Positions 33,541 to 42,244 of a stretch of DNA of 46,744 nucleotides are shown here, piece after piece. A program made the translations under genes and the position numbers. The notes under the pieces were generated by a model. It made no database searches, was not told the origin of the DNA, and saw only the letters and a program-made list of their open reading frames with translations. Positions within the stretch are counted from its first letter, which is position 1. Each line of letters begins with the position of its first letter. The DNA is from Cyanobacteria bacterium UBA2566 (GTDB lineage: Bacteria > Cyanobacteriota > Cyanobacteriia > Cyanobacteriales > Desertifilaceae). The stretch covers positions 1-46,744 of the forward strand of contig DDLS01000036.1 in NCBI GenBank assembly GCA_002340255.1, given 5' to 3'.

Positions 33541-33610
33541 TACAGAAATTTCCGCTTTTGTGAGATAGATGTTTACTCTATGGTCAATTAATAGAGTTAC
33601 CCTACAAGGT

Positions 33611-35284
33611 TTAATTTTGAATTGATACTAGGGCTTGTTGCACTTGAGCCATGACGGTGAACCAATCTCCAGGTTGAGTTTGGCGGAATAAGCGAACGGT
33701 AGAATACCAGGGACTGTCAACACGCAGGAACATCCACCGCCAATCACAGCTAAAGTGTAAAAGTATCCATGTAGGCTTACCTAATGTTGCGGATAAGTGA
33801 GCGATCGCCGTATCCACTGTAATCACCAGATCCAGTTGCCGGATAATATGAGCGGTATCGAGAAAGTCATCACAGTTTGGGTTAAAGACTTGGATAGGGG
33901 TTTGCTGTAATTGTTGGCGATCGCCTTCAGAGAGTTCTTTTTGGAGGCTATGAAAGCATACATTGTCGCAATTAAACAGGGGCAGTAAGTCAGAAAATAA
34001 ACACGATCGTAAATAATTGTTAGGATGTTCTGTATTGCCTTGCCATGCTAACCCCACTTTCAATTTAGCTGTGCTTTCCGGGAGGATCAAATTTTCGGGA
34101 AGATCGGGTAAAGTAAAAGGCAGCGGAGCAGGAATGGTGTTTAAGGATGTTTTGCTTAAGTGAGGTAAACTCATTAAGGAAGCCTGTTCATCAAAGGGGG
34201 GTAATGTCTCTTCCCTGGTAACAATTTGCTCAAGGTGCGGCAAGGTGGCAAACAGACGCTTCAGAGGTGGGCGACATTCGAGGATAATCTTGGCTCCCTG
34301 TTCTTTCACCCAGGGGAGATAACGGATCATTTGTATCATATCCCCTAAGCCTTGTTCGCTATAGAGCATGAGGGTTTTACCAACTAAAGGTTCACCGTTC
34401 CAAGAGGGTTGGGTAAGGTTGCCTGTGGTGAATTCTTCAGTTTTCCAGCGCCATTCATATTCACTAAATCCTTGTTCGAGAAAACCGAGACTGAGCAGGG
34501 CAAACGCCAGTCCGGTATGGGCTTTGGGTTCTTCGGAGTCGAGTTTTAATCCCTTCTGATAGGCAAGGATGGCTTCGGCGATATGACCCTGTTGGATGAG
34601 GGCATGGCCGAGGGTATAATAGGCTTCGGTGTAGTTGGGGTTAACTTCAGTTGCCCGCTTATAATATGCGATCGCCTCTTGACGACGCTTAACGTTAATT
34701 CCTGTCACCTTTTCTTGCTGTTGTAGTGTATTTCCCAGGTTCAGCAGCGCTTGGGGAAAGTTAGGATTCAAATGTAAGGCTTGCTGGTAATAGGCAATGG
34801 CGCGATCGCACTCTTGTTCAGCCTTGTACAGATTACCCAGATTATAGAAACTTTCCACCTGATTGGGATCGATCACGATCGCCTGTTCCAAAGCCTGTTT
34901 CGCTTCTGCAATCTGATTTTGCTGATGGTAGAGTAAACCCAGATTACTGTAAGCCCCCGCATGATTCGGTTGTAGCTCTAAGAGGAGTTGATAACAGGCG
35001 ATCGCTTCTTCTGTACGTTCACTCGCACTCAGAGCATTACCTAAGTTAAACCGCGCCTCAATAAAGTCGGGTTTGAGGGCGATCGCGCTTTCGTAATGAG
35101 CGATCGCCTCCTCTAACTTTCCCTGTCCCCGCGCCACCATTCCCAATAAACACAACACATTCGTATTTTCTGGTTCCTGCTGCACAATTTGCCCATAAAC
35201 CTCTTCTGCTTGGGCATATTGTCCCTGTTGGTGATAGGTAAAGCCTTGTTTTAGTAGTTCTTCGGTAGACATTGGAATGAACAA
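33611..35284 (-). CDS. TPR protein fused to a GT9-like glycosyltransferase domain
   Basis: This 557-aa protein has about seven tetratricopeptide repeats (roughly 5-285; typical units are AIAYYQQALHLNPNFPQALLNLGN and AIAHYESAIALKPDFIEARFNLGN). A C-terminal domain (about 290-557) follows, with GKTLMLYSEQGLGDMIQMIRYLP, then KVGLAWQGN and LVITVDTAIAHLSATLGKPTW, like ADP-heptose transferases. This TPR-plus-GT9 architecture is common in cyanobacteria. It probably adds sugar to proteins or surface polymers. Confidence 0.85.
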   Translation of the reverse strand: MFIPMSTEELLKQGFTYHQQGQYAQAEEVYGQIVQQEPENTNVLCLLGMVARGQGKLEEAIAHYESAIALKPDFIEARFNLGNALSASERTEEAIACYQLLLELQPNHAGAYSNLGLLYHQQNQIAEAKQALEQAIVIDPNQVESFYNLGNLYKAEQECDRAIAYYQQALHLNPNFPQALLNLGNTLQQQEKVTGINVKRRQEAIAYYKRATEVNPNYTEAYYTLGHALIQQGHIAEAILAYQKGLKLDSEEPKAHTGLAFALLSLGFLEQGFSEYEWRWKTEEFTTGNLTQPSWNGEPLVGKTLMLYSEQGLGDMIQMIRYLPWVKEQGAKIILECRPPLKRLFATLPHLEQIVTREETLPPFDEQASLMSLPHLSKTSLNTIPAPLPFTLPDLPENLILPESTAKLKVGLAWQGNTEHPNNYLRSCLFSDLLPLFNCDNVCFHSLQKELSEGDRQQLQQTPIQVFNPNCDDFLDTAHIIRQLDLVITVDTAIAHLSATLGKPTWILLHFSCDWRWMFLRVDSPWYSTVRLFRQTQPGDWFTVMAQVQQALVSIQN

Positions 35285-35322
35285 TGATGAAAGATATAAG
35301 GTGGGAGCCTTTTCCTAGTTAA

Positions 35323-36396
35323 TCAGAATATCGACGAACAATAGCTCTCAAGTAGCACTTCGCAAAACTCTAGTAATCGATTCATCCCCCAAAATCGATC
35401 TTCTGAACGGTTGGGTTTGTTAATGTGACTGATATGACCGCCTTTTTGGGTGAGAATCAGATGAGCATTGGGATTTTGAGCCATGTGCTCTTTCATCTGC
35501 GGGATAATTTGCGGATTGAATAGAGGGTCGTCTTCGGCATAAATAATTAAGTAGGGAAGTGTTAAGCAATCCAAAAAGTACAGGGCGCTGGTTTGGTGAT
35601 AATAGTCTTCGATGCTGTTAAAACCGTAGTAGTCAATGACCATTTCGCGATCGCACCGATCGACTGAAGTCATCCGTTCCACAGCACCCGATTTTAACGT
35701 CTGGGGAAAGAGTTCTCGCCGTTTTTCGGCTTCGGCGCAAAATTTTCGCACAAAACGCTGCTCAATTTTTCGACCCATGAACGTGGTTCGTAAATGGGCT
35801 AGAGAAAGGTTAGATTCGAGATTTGTAGAGAGAGTCGCTCCGCCGCAGATGAGAGAACAACGGGTTTCGATGGCTGCATTTAATCCCCATAACGCTAATT
35901 GTCCCCCCATCGACGCACCGGTGAGAATTACTGGAGTAGGACAACCCAGGTTTATTAGTTGTTCCGCCAGATGAACTTGGTCTTGTCCTTCTCGCCAACC
36001 GTAGGAGGAGGGGACGGGAGAAAGTTGGGCAGTTTTTCCGTGACCTCGCCAATCGTAGAGGAGAATAGCAAAATTACGCTGGTAAGCTTTGCGAGCGAAT
36101 AAATGAGCGTACCACTCGTTTTTAACTATGCCATCGATTCCCGTATTGAAGATGATTGTCCCTTGAGCATTGGTGGGACAACTCCATATGCCCCAGAGAG
36201 GAACGCCTTCAGCACCTGTGAAGATCTGTTCTTGCCAAGGAACTTGGGGGAGATGGCTTAACCAGGAAGCGCGATCGCCCCATTTTTTCCATGTTTTTCC
36301 ATACCAGTAGTCTACAACCAGGGTTTGGATTAAACCATCGTTGAAGTAGAAGGGAGGTTGATATTCAATCATTGTTGATCGATTTTGTCGAGGCAT
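35323..36396 (-). CDS. alpha/beta hydrolase (YheT-like)
   Basis: This 357-aa hydrolase has the nucleophile elbow GASMGG (Ser162), the acid in AEDDPLF and the histidine in KGGHISHI. The oxyanion region DWRGHGKT lies before Ser162. It resembles the YheT/YbbX-type esterase group, whose natural substrate is unknown. The start could be ATG 36396 or the in-frame ATG eight codons later (MIEYQPP). A GCGC palindrome lies just upstream. Confidence 0.8.
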   Translation of the reverse strand: MPRQNRSTMIEYQPPFYFNDGLIQTLVVDYWYGKTWKKWGDRASWLSHLPQVPWQEQIFTGAEGVPLWGIWSCPTNAQGTIIFNTGIDGIVKNEWYAHLFARKAYQRNFAILLYDWRGHGKTAQLSPVPSSYGWREGQDQVHLAEQLINLGCPTPVILTGASMGGQLALWGLNAAIETRCSLICGGATLSTNLESNLSLAHLRTTFMGRKIEQRFVRKFCAEAEKRRELFPQTLKSGAVERMTSVDRCDREMVIDYYGFNSIEDYYHQTSALYFLDCLTLPYLIIYAEDDPLFNPQIIPQMKEHMAQNPNAHLILTQKGGHISHINKPNRSEDRFWGMNRLLEFCEVLLESYCSSIF

Positions 36397-36415
36397 AATC
36401 CCATTCCCTATTCCT

Positions 36416-36430
36416 TAGCGCTTTGCGCTA
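36416..36430. repeat. GCGC palindrome (TAGCGC-TTT-GCGCTA)
   Basis: This is a perfect 6-bp palindrome around TTT. It follows a partial heptamer (ATTCCCTATTCC), the same pairing seen at 31951-31992. It sits between the hydrolase and the DUF928 gene. Confidence 0.75.
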
Positions 36431-36447
36431 TATTCCTTGACTTCTTT

Positions 36448-37254
36448 TTAATTTTTAATGGATATGAGGATAATGGGCTGGGAAGGGTTAATCACGGGCA
36501 GTAGATGTTCAAGTTCAATGGCCTGAGTCGAAAATAGGGTATTTAAATTCAGAGGAATACTCGGGTTATGCGGATAAGCTTCGATGAGGGTTTGCAGGAG
36601 GTCGTACCATATTCCATTTTGGATATAAAATCTAATTTGATCGGCGATCGCCCCTTGTGTTAATTGTTGTTGGTGTATTGGCTCTAACGGAATGCGTTTA
36701 ATTCCCGTCGCCACATGATCTAACCATTGTCCATTGCAGTTCAATTGAAAGTAGCCAACATAAACTTGGTTGACCTCTAAGCTTGGTGAATTCGGTAAGT
36801 CAGCAAGATTAACCGCAACTAATCCAGACTGTTGTTTCAGGCTCAACCCTACTTTATAAACTTCATTACCCGTTTCGTCCTCCAAAGCAAACTCTACAAT
36901 CTCTGATTGATTGGGAGGAACATAGAAATAAAGGGTAGGAGAAGCTTGGGTTGTCAACCCAAAGCTATGTCTGGGCATAATTGAGCTTAAGGCTTGATAT
37001 TCTCCACCCGTCTCGGCTTTCATCGTGCAGCCGGTGCGACTTCCAGCGCTTTCACGGCGACTGGGGAGACCCGGGGGTGGCTCTTCCCAGTCTTGCAGTT
37101 GGGGAACATAGACAATTTGTTCGCTTTCTGAAGAGGTTTGAGCGATCGCCACAGATACATCCCAATTTAAGGATAAACCAACTAGAGATGTAATTGTGGC
37201 GATCGCCATACACCGTCGGCATAAACTTAAGGATAAAGGAAGGAAGTCAAACAT
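36448..37254 (-). CDS. exported DUF928 protein
   Basis: DUF928 is a cyanobacterial family of unknown function. This protein (268 aa from ATG 37254; an in-frame start at 37287 would add 11) starts with a signal peptide ending near VAIAQ. DUF928 features are PPPGLPSRRESAGSRTGC, then YFYVPPNQSEIVEFALED and the C-terminal IWYDLLQTLIEAYP. Relatives often neighbour CHAT and CHASE2 proteins. Here the CHAT gene is 13 kb away. Confidence 0.85.
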   Translation of the reverse strand: MFDFLPLSLSLCRRCMAIATITSLVGLSLNWDVSVAIAQTSSESEQIVYVPQLQDWEEPPPGLPSRRESAGSRTGCTMKAETGGEYQALSSIMPRHSFGLTTQASPTLYFYVPPNQSEIVEFALEDETGNEVYKVGLSLKQQSGLVAVNLADLPNSPSLEVNQVYVGYFQLNCNGQWLDHVATGIKRIPLEPIHQQQLTQGAIADQIRFYIQNGIWYDLLQTLIEAYPHNPSIPLNLNTLFSTQAIELEHLLPVINPSQPIILISIKN

Positions 37255-37564
37255 AGGTAGATTTCCACCAAGCAAAAGAAACACCACTGAAGCGCATCGA
37301 CCCTACTAACCCTGATGCTATCACGTATCCCGTGACAGCCCCGTGACAGTACGGAAAGGCTTTTAAGAGGTAACTACACACTTCCCCGGGCAATTACATG
37401 ATTTTCCCAGAAAATTAAGCATCTTTTTAGAATTGGAAGACAATAAAGCCAACCGTTTTTCCCAGGAGGGACAAAAACTTCTAAAATAAGAAGGGTTTCT
37501 GGGGAAACTCCATTGATTTAGCCCAGGATTCATTTCTTTAATTGTGACATAAGGGTAATGGTAA

Positions 37565-38338
37565 ATGGCGATCGCAACCAGCCAATTAGTGAAACGCAAG
37601 CGTCAAGGTCATCCTCTGGTGATGCTCACAGCCTGGGATTATCCATTTGCTCAACTGCTCGATAAGGCTGGGGTCGATCTGATTTTAGTGGGAGATTCTC
37701 TGGCGATGGTAGCGTTAGGTCACCCCACAACCCTACCGGTAACCTTGGATCAGATGATTCATCATACCCAAGCGGTCTGTCGAGGCGTGCAAGAAGCGTT
37801 GGTGGTGTGCGATCTCCCCTTTATGAGTTATCAAGAAGGCCCCATTCAGGCTTTAAGATCGGCGGGTCGAGTGTTGAAGGAAACCCAAGCGGGGGCAGTG
37901 AAATTAGAGGGGGGCTATCCGGAAATGATCGAGATTGTCCATCGTTTAAGTTTAAGCGGTATTCCGGTCGTCGGTCATGTGGGGGTAACGCCTCAGTCCG
38001 TGCATCGACAGGGTTATCGCAGACAGGGAAAGGCACAAGTAGAAGGCGATCGCATTTTACACGAGGCGATCGCTCTTTCGGAAGCCGGAGCCTTTACCAT
38101 TATCCTGGAAAATATCACCCACGATCTAGCTCAAAAAATTACTGAAACCCTTCCTATTCCCACCATTGGCATTGGCGCAGGACCCCATTGTGATGGCCAA
38201 GTGTTAGTCACAAGCGACGTTCTAGGACTCTCCAGTTGGCAACCCCCCTTTGCTAAAGTCTATGCTAATCTCCACGAGACGATTACCGATGCAGTGAAAA
38301 CCTTTAGTCAGGAAGTGCGCGATCGCCAGTTTCCATAA
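37565..38338 (+). CDS. panB: 3-methyl-2-oxobutanoate hydroxymethyltransferase
   Basis: PanB makes ketopantoate from 2-oxoisovalerate and methylene-tetrahydrofolate, the first committed step of pantothenate and CoA synthesis. The TIM-barrel signatures are MLTAWDYPFAQLLDKAGVD, LILVGDSLAMVALGH, AVKLEGGYPE and IGIGAGPHCDGQVLV. At 257 aa it is of standard length. The gene stands alone, with no panC beside it. Confidence 0.96.
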   Translation: MAIATSQLVKRKRQGHPLVMLTAWDYPFAQLLDKAGVDLILVGDSLAMVALGHPTTLPVTLDQMIHHTQAVCRGVQEALVVCDLPFMSYQEGPIQALRSAGRVLKETQAGAVKLEGGYPEMIEIVHRLSLSGIPVVGHVGVTPQSVHRQGYRRQGKAQVEGDRILHEAIALSEAGAFTIILENITHDLAQKITETLPIPTIGIGAGPHCDGQVLVTSDVLGLSSWQPPFAKVYANLHETITDAVKTFSQEVRDRQFP

Positions 38339-38486
38339 GCCTCTATGCAATATAGCGCTTCGCACGGTAATGGGTAATACAGCAGTTTCCTCTGCTATGA
38401 GGTACATTAATGACGGTTTTTAACAATATCTAGAACAGCTCAGAGCTTCTACCAAGTCTGTTGTTTGCTCCCCCTATCCCCCCATC

Positions 38487-38503
38487 ACAGCGCAAAGCGC
38501 TGT
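38487..38503. repeat. GCGC palindrome (ACAGCGC-AAA-GCGCTGT)
   Basis: This is a perfect 7-bp palindrome around AAA, followed by GTAATGGGTAATGGG. A degraded copy (TATAGCGCTTCGCACGGTAATGG at 38351-38373) lies 140 bp upstream in the same gap, so the panB-GT2 interval holds two members. Confidence 0.75.
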
Positions 38504-38548
38504 AAGTAATGGGTAATGGGAAAACCATTTTTCACGTTTCAATTCAAA

Positions 38549-39421
38549 ATGCTATATCTATTAATCATTAATTATTACTCTACAGACTTAATTCAAGCAC
38601 TCCTTGAGTCCATTCCACCACCAGATTTAGCGAACCTGCATATCTTGCTCGTTAACAATTCTCCAGACGATCTCACCCTTCAACCCCTAACCCAAACCTA
38701 TCCCAACTTAACCCTGCTGACTGCACCTGAAAACTTAGGCTTTGGAGGGGGTTGTAATTTAGGATTAAACTGGATTTATGAGCGCGCTCCTCACAGCATT
38801 ATTTGGTTAATCAATCCCGATACTACCCTAGTTGATGCTGCCATTCCCTACATTCACACCTGCTTTGCAGAACATTCTCACTTAGCCATTTTAGGGACTC
38901 AAATTCAAGACAGCCAAGGCAATTCCTGGTTTACCCAAGGACACTTTAATCGATGGCTCGGATCGCTCCCCCATCAACGTCCCATTGCCTCCTCAGAAAA
39001 TCGGCCTGCTAAAATTATTCCTTCTCGCTGGGTATCCGGATGTAGCCTAATTCTCAATTTAGCCCAATTTGAATCTTGTCCCCAATTCGATTCTCATTAT
39101 TTTCTCTACTATGAAGACAACGATCTATGCGAGCGCTATTTCAAACAAGGCTATTCTATTGCCGTCACTCAGGCGATCTTAGTCATCCATCAAGTGTCTG
39201 CAACTAGCGATCGCAACCTCAAAGCGAAACTCCATCACGCTACCTTTAGCAAACTTTACTTCTTACAGCAACATGGAACCCCTCTAGCCTTGCTCTTAAA
39301 CTTGGGCTATCTTAGTCTAAAAATTATCCTCGATTGGATTAAGCAAAATCCCGATAACTACCAAGGACGCTGGCAAGGGTTACAGCAATTTTTGCAAGCC
39401 AGAGTTTCTCATCAGAGTTGA
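38549..39421 (+). CDS. glycosyltransferase family 2
   Basis: This 290-aa GT-A-fold transferase shows LLIINYYSTDLIQALLES, LLTAPENLGFGGGCNLGLNW, LINPDTTLVD (metal-binding Asp) and RWVSGCSLILN followed by FLYYEDNDLCERYFKQGY. It resembles rhamnosyl- and O-antigen-type transferases. I start at ATG 38549; an in-frame ATG at 38516 lies within repeat-derived DNA. Its end overlaps the next convergent gene by 10 bp. Confidence 0.85.
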   Translation: MLYLLIINYYSTDLIQALLESIPPPDLANLHILLVNNSPDDLTLQPLTQTYPNLTLLTAPENLGFGGGCNLGLNWIYERAPHSIIWLINPDTTLVDAAIPYIHTCFAEHSHLAILGTQIQDSQGNSWFTQGHFNRWLGSLPHQRPIASSENRPAKIIPSRWVSGCSLILNLAQFESCPQFDSHYFLYYEDNDLCERYFKQGYSIAVTQAILVIHQVSATSDRNLKAKLHHATFSKLYFLQQHGTPLALLLNLGYLSLKIILDWIKQNPDNYQGRWQGLQQFLQARVSHQS

Positions 39422-39858
39422 CGATCGATTTCAATGGCTTCATCAATCGCTGATTTTAAAGCTTGTGGTTCATCCGTGCCAATGCGAAAATAGGACTGAG
39501 AATTTAACTCAATTTCTACCGCATCTAACCCCGATATATTAAACATCCATCCCCTAGGAGTCAGGCGAATTCCCCACCCATAATACCAGGGGTTTCTGAC
39601 AATCACTGTATTGGTGATATTGGACAAGGGAAAGCTTTTATGAATTAAACCCACTCCAAACGAACATTTAATCCGTTCTGAGGTAATGGTCACAGTTAAT
39701 GTACTCAACAAAATGGTAAGTATTAAAATCCCGATCAAAACACTCGCTCCCACCCCTAAAAAGCCTTTATAGAGATAGAAAAATACCAGGGGCAAAAGAG
39801 CCGCTAAGAGAACAAGAATAATTGTCCCAATTTGAGTATGCTTGTATAAGAAAGACAT
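39412..39858 (-). CDS. two-helix membrane protein with a PH-like domain
   Basis: This 148-aa protein begins with two hydrophobic helices (about 11-30 and 34-55). A beta-rich part follows with IHKSFPLSNITNTVIVRNPWYYGWGIRL, which resembles bacterial PH-type membrane proteins (split for brevity into IHKSFPLSN and WYYGWGIRL). Its role is unknown. Its start shares one base with the stop of the oxidoreductase gene upstream (39858), so the two are probably coupled. Confidence 0.6.
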   Translation of the reverse strand: MSFLYKHTQIGTIILVLLAALLPLVFFYLYKGFLGVGASVLIGILILTILLSTLTVTITSERIKCSFGVGLIHKSFPLSNITNTVIVRNPWYYGWGIRLTPRGWMFNISGLDAVEIELNSQSYFRIGTDEPQALKSAIDEAIEIDRQL

Positions 39859-40832
39859 TAGAATCCCGCTAAATCAGTGAGTTCAGTAATTTCAAAGCTC
39901 AAATAGTCAACTAGAGGCAGTTGGCTTAAAAGGGTGTCGATTTCCTGGCGATCGCGTCCTCGCATGGTCAGAAATCCTCGCCAGTTGGGATCTTCTGGCG
40001 CAGCGATCGTAAAATTAAGCACCTTACCTTCCTTCTGCCACCGGGCGATCGTCTCCAGTTCCGCAGCAACTAACGATAGATACTTCTCATCCAGTGGACG
40101 TTTCCGACTTCCAACCACCATAAAGCGTTTTTGCGTATCATGTCCCCAGTTGGGAAAATCTTCCATTTTCGGTAACTGTAGGGGTTGTTCGTCAAACAAG
40201 GATTGGAGTTTGCGATCAAGCTGTTCCAAGTAAGCCACTCGCTCCTCTTGACTGATGCGGACTGGAGACCAAGCGATGAAGGGTTCGAGAGGCAAAAAGC
40301 CATTAAACCAGAAAATACCATGCTGGATAGGAGCCAGAACCCTATCCATTCCTGGATTTAATCCCCAACCATCATAAGCGGTCTGGCCACCCCCAGTAGT
40401 CACGATCGCTAAACCCCGTTTAGTAGATTGACCTATACCATTTTCGTATAGTTTCGGCCCGCCATAAATTCGCCCCATAGCCAAAACGCGATCGCACCAA
40501 CCTTTAAGGATCGCAGGCATTCCAAACCACCAGAGGGGAAAGTTAAAAATCAGTGCATCGCAACGTTCTAGTTTCTGCATTTCTGCCTCAATATCGGAGG
40601 CAAAGCCATTCACTTCGCTGGCGTGTCGCTCTTCGAGCTGCTGCTTGAGATAATCTGGGTCGTGGACTGAGGTAAAATTGCGGCGATCGGAGACAGGATC
40701 GAATCCCATTTGATACAAATCAGAAGTTTCTACTGTATGGCCCAATGCTTTTAGAGTCTTTTCTGCCTGTCGGTACAGTGTAGAGGAAAAGCTTTGGGGT
40801 TCATGATGAGCGTGAACAATGAGAATATTCAT
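39858..40832 (-). CDS. flavodoxin-fold NAD(P)H:quinone reductase with a C-terminal extra domain
   Basis: Residues 1 to about 210 match the NQO1/KefF flavodoxin-2 family: MNILIVHAHHEPQSFSSTLY, FNFPLWWFGMPAILKGWCDRV and VTTGGGQTAYDGWG (FMN-binding). A further domain of about 90 residues (from KRFMVVGSRKRPLDEKYL to the end) reads like a ferredoxin-like YCII/isomerase fold, with LNFTIAAPEDPNWRGFLTM. The usual family length is about 190-260, so 324 aa marks a fusion. It probably reduces quinones or electrophiles. Confidence 0.8.
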   Translation of the reverse strand: MNILIVHAHHEPQSFSSTLYRQAEKTLKALGHTVETSDLYQMGFDPVSDRRNFTSVHDPDYLKQQLEERHASEVNGFASDIEAEMQKLERCDALIFNFPLWWFGMPAILKGWCDRVLAMGRIYGGPKLYENGIGQSTKRGLAIVTTGGGQTAYDGWGLNPGMDRVLAPIQHGIFWFNGFLPLEPFIAWSPVRISQEERVAYLEQLDRKLQSLFDEQPLQLPKMEDFPNWGHDTQKRFMVVGSRKRPLDEKYLSLVAAELETIARWQKEGKVLNFTIAAPEDPNWRGFLTMRGRDRQEIDTLLSQLPLVDYLSFEITELTDLAGF

Positions 40833-41048
40833 GAGATCTAATTGTCCTAATCAATGAGCGTCTAGTAATTCATTTAGCGGTTCTAATGAACTAATTTACA
40901 GGACATAGAACCCCTCCACAGGACATCTTACCCTATCCGAAATTGGTCATGATTAATGATTCAGTCAAAAGTCAGGAGTAATGACTAACTTTGATTTTCT
41001 TGTATTATTTATTATATGGTTTTACTGTGTTTATAGTCAATTTTTCTA

Positions 41049-42122
41049 ATGAGCAATTGTCTTTTAATTAACTTAGCTGTGCTAATGAACAAACCCACGG
41101 GAATTAGCACCTATACTCTGAATATTTTACCTTATCTGAGAGAGTTGAATCCAACCCTGTTAAGTGCCCGAAAGTTAGAGGGGTACTGCCATTATCCAAT
41201 TCCTGGAGGACAAACGCCAGAACAAGGAGCAAAAGGTCATTTCAAACGGTTACTCTGGACTCAGTTTCGGTTACCTAAACTCTATCGCGAGCTGCAAGGG
41301 AGTTTACTGTTTTCTCCTCTACCCGAAGCGCCGTTATTTCAGGGGTGTCGGTTTGTGGTGATGGTTCACGATCTGATTCCCTTGCGGTTTCCGGAAAGGC
41401 GATCGCCCCTTACCCTATATTCCCAGTATTATCTGCCACAAGTTCTCAATCAAGCGACTCATATTATCTGTAATTCCCAGGCAACGGCAAATGATATCGT
41501 GGATTACTTTTCGATCAAAGCCGATCGCATCACTCCCATTTTACTCGGTTACGATCGGGATCGGTTTCAGCCCTTAAATTTACCTGTTTCTAATTATTTT
41601 CTCTATGTTGGTCGTCATGTGAATTATAAAAATCTGCATCGGGTGATTGAGGCATTTGCAAAGCTACCCCGCGATCGAGAATACGAGTTGTGGTTAGTGG
41701 GACCGAGCGATCGCCGCTACACCCCCAGTTTAATCGCTCAAATTAACGAACTGGGAGTAACTGAGCAAGTGAAATTCCTTGACTATGTGTCATCAGAACA
41801 ACTTCCTATCCTGATGAATCAGGCGATCGCCCTCATTTTCCCCAGTTTGTGGGAAGGCTTTGGTTTACCCGTCCTCGAAGCCATGGCTTGTGGAACTCCA
41901 GTCATTACCTCTAACTGCTCATCCCTTCCCGAAATTACCGCCGATGCCGCTATTTTAGTCGATCCCTACCAAGTACCAGAAATTACTGCTGCCATGGAAA
42001 CCCTGATTCAAGAGCCTCAAGCACGAGAAGATCTCAGTCAAGCAAGTCTCAAAAGAGCAGCACAATTTAGTTGGTGTCATACTGGACAGGCTACTTGTGA
42101 AGTGCTACAAGCGTATCTTTAA
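41049..42122 (+). CDS. glycosyltransferase family 4
   Basis: This 357-aa GT-B transferase shows PTGISTYTLNILPYL near the N-terminus and a C-terminal sugar-nucleotide domain with YFLYVGRHVNYKNLHRVIEAF, then SLWEGFGLPVLEAMACGTPV (the E-x7-E motif). It probably builds an exopolysaccharide or lipopolysaccharide chain. No polysaccharide cluster is beside it, although a GT2 gene is 1.6 kb away. Confidence 0.88.
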   Translation: MSNCLLINLAVLMNKPTGISTYTLNILPYLRELNPTLLSARKLEGYCHYPIPGGQTPEQGAKGHFKRLLWTQFRLPKLYRELQGSLLFSPLPEAPLFQGCRFVVMVHDLIPLRFPERRSPLTLYSQYYLPQVLNQATHIICNSQATANDIVDYFSIKADRITPILLGYDRDRFQPLNLPVSNYFLYVGRHVNYKNLHRVIEAFAKLPRDREYELWLVGPSDRRYTPSLIAQINELGVTEQVKFLDYVSSEQLPILMNQAIALIFPSLWEGFGLPVLEAMACGTPVITSNCSSLPEITADAAILVDPYQVPEITAAMETLIQEPQAREDLSQASLKRAAQFSWCHTGQATCEVLQAYL

Positions 42123-42244
42123 CCGCAAATACAAATTAAACCTCCCTCTAAGTAGTAGATTAAAATAATATTCGTGTACTACAGTTCTTTCTACAAGTTT
42201 GAGTTGGCGATCGTCCATTTTTCTTCCCTATTTTCTCAAATCCT

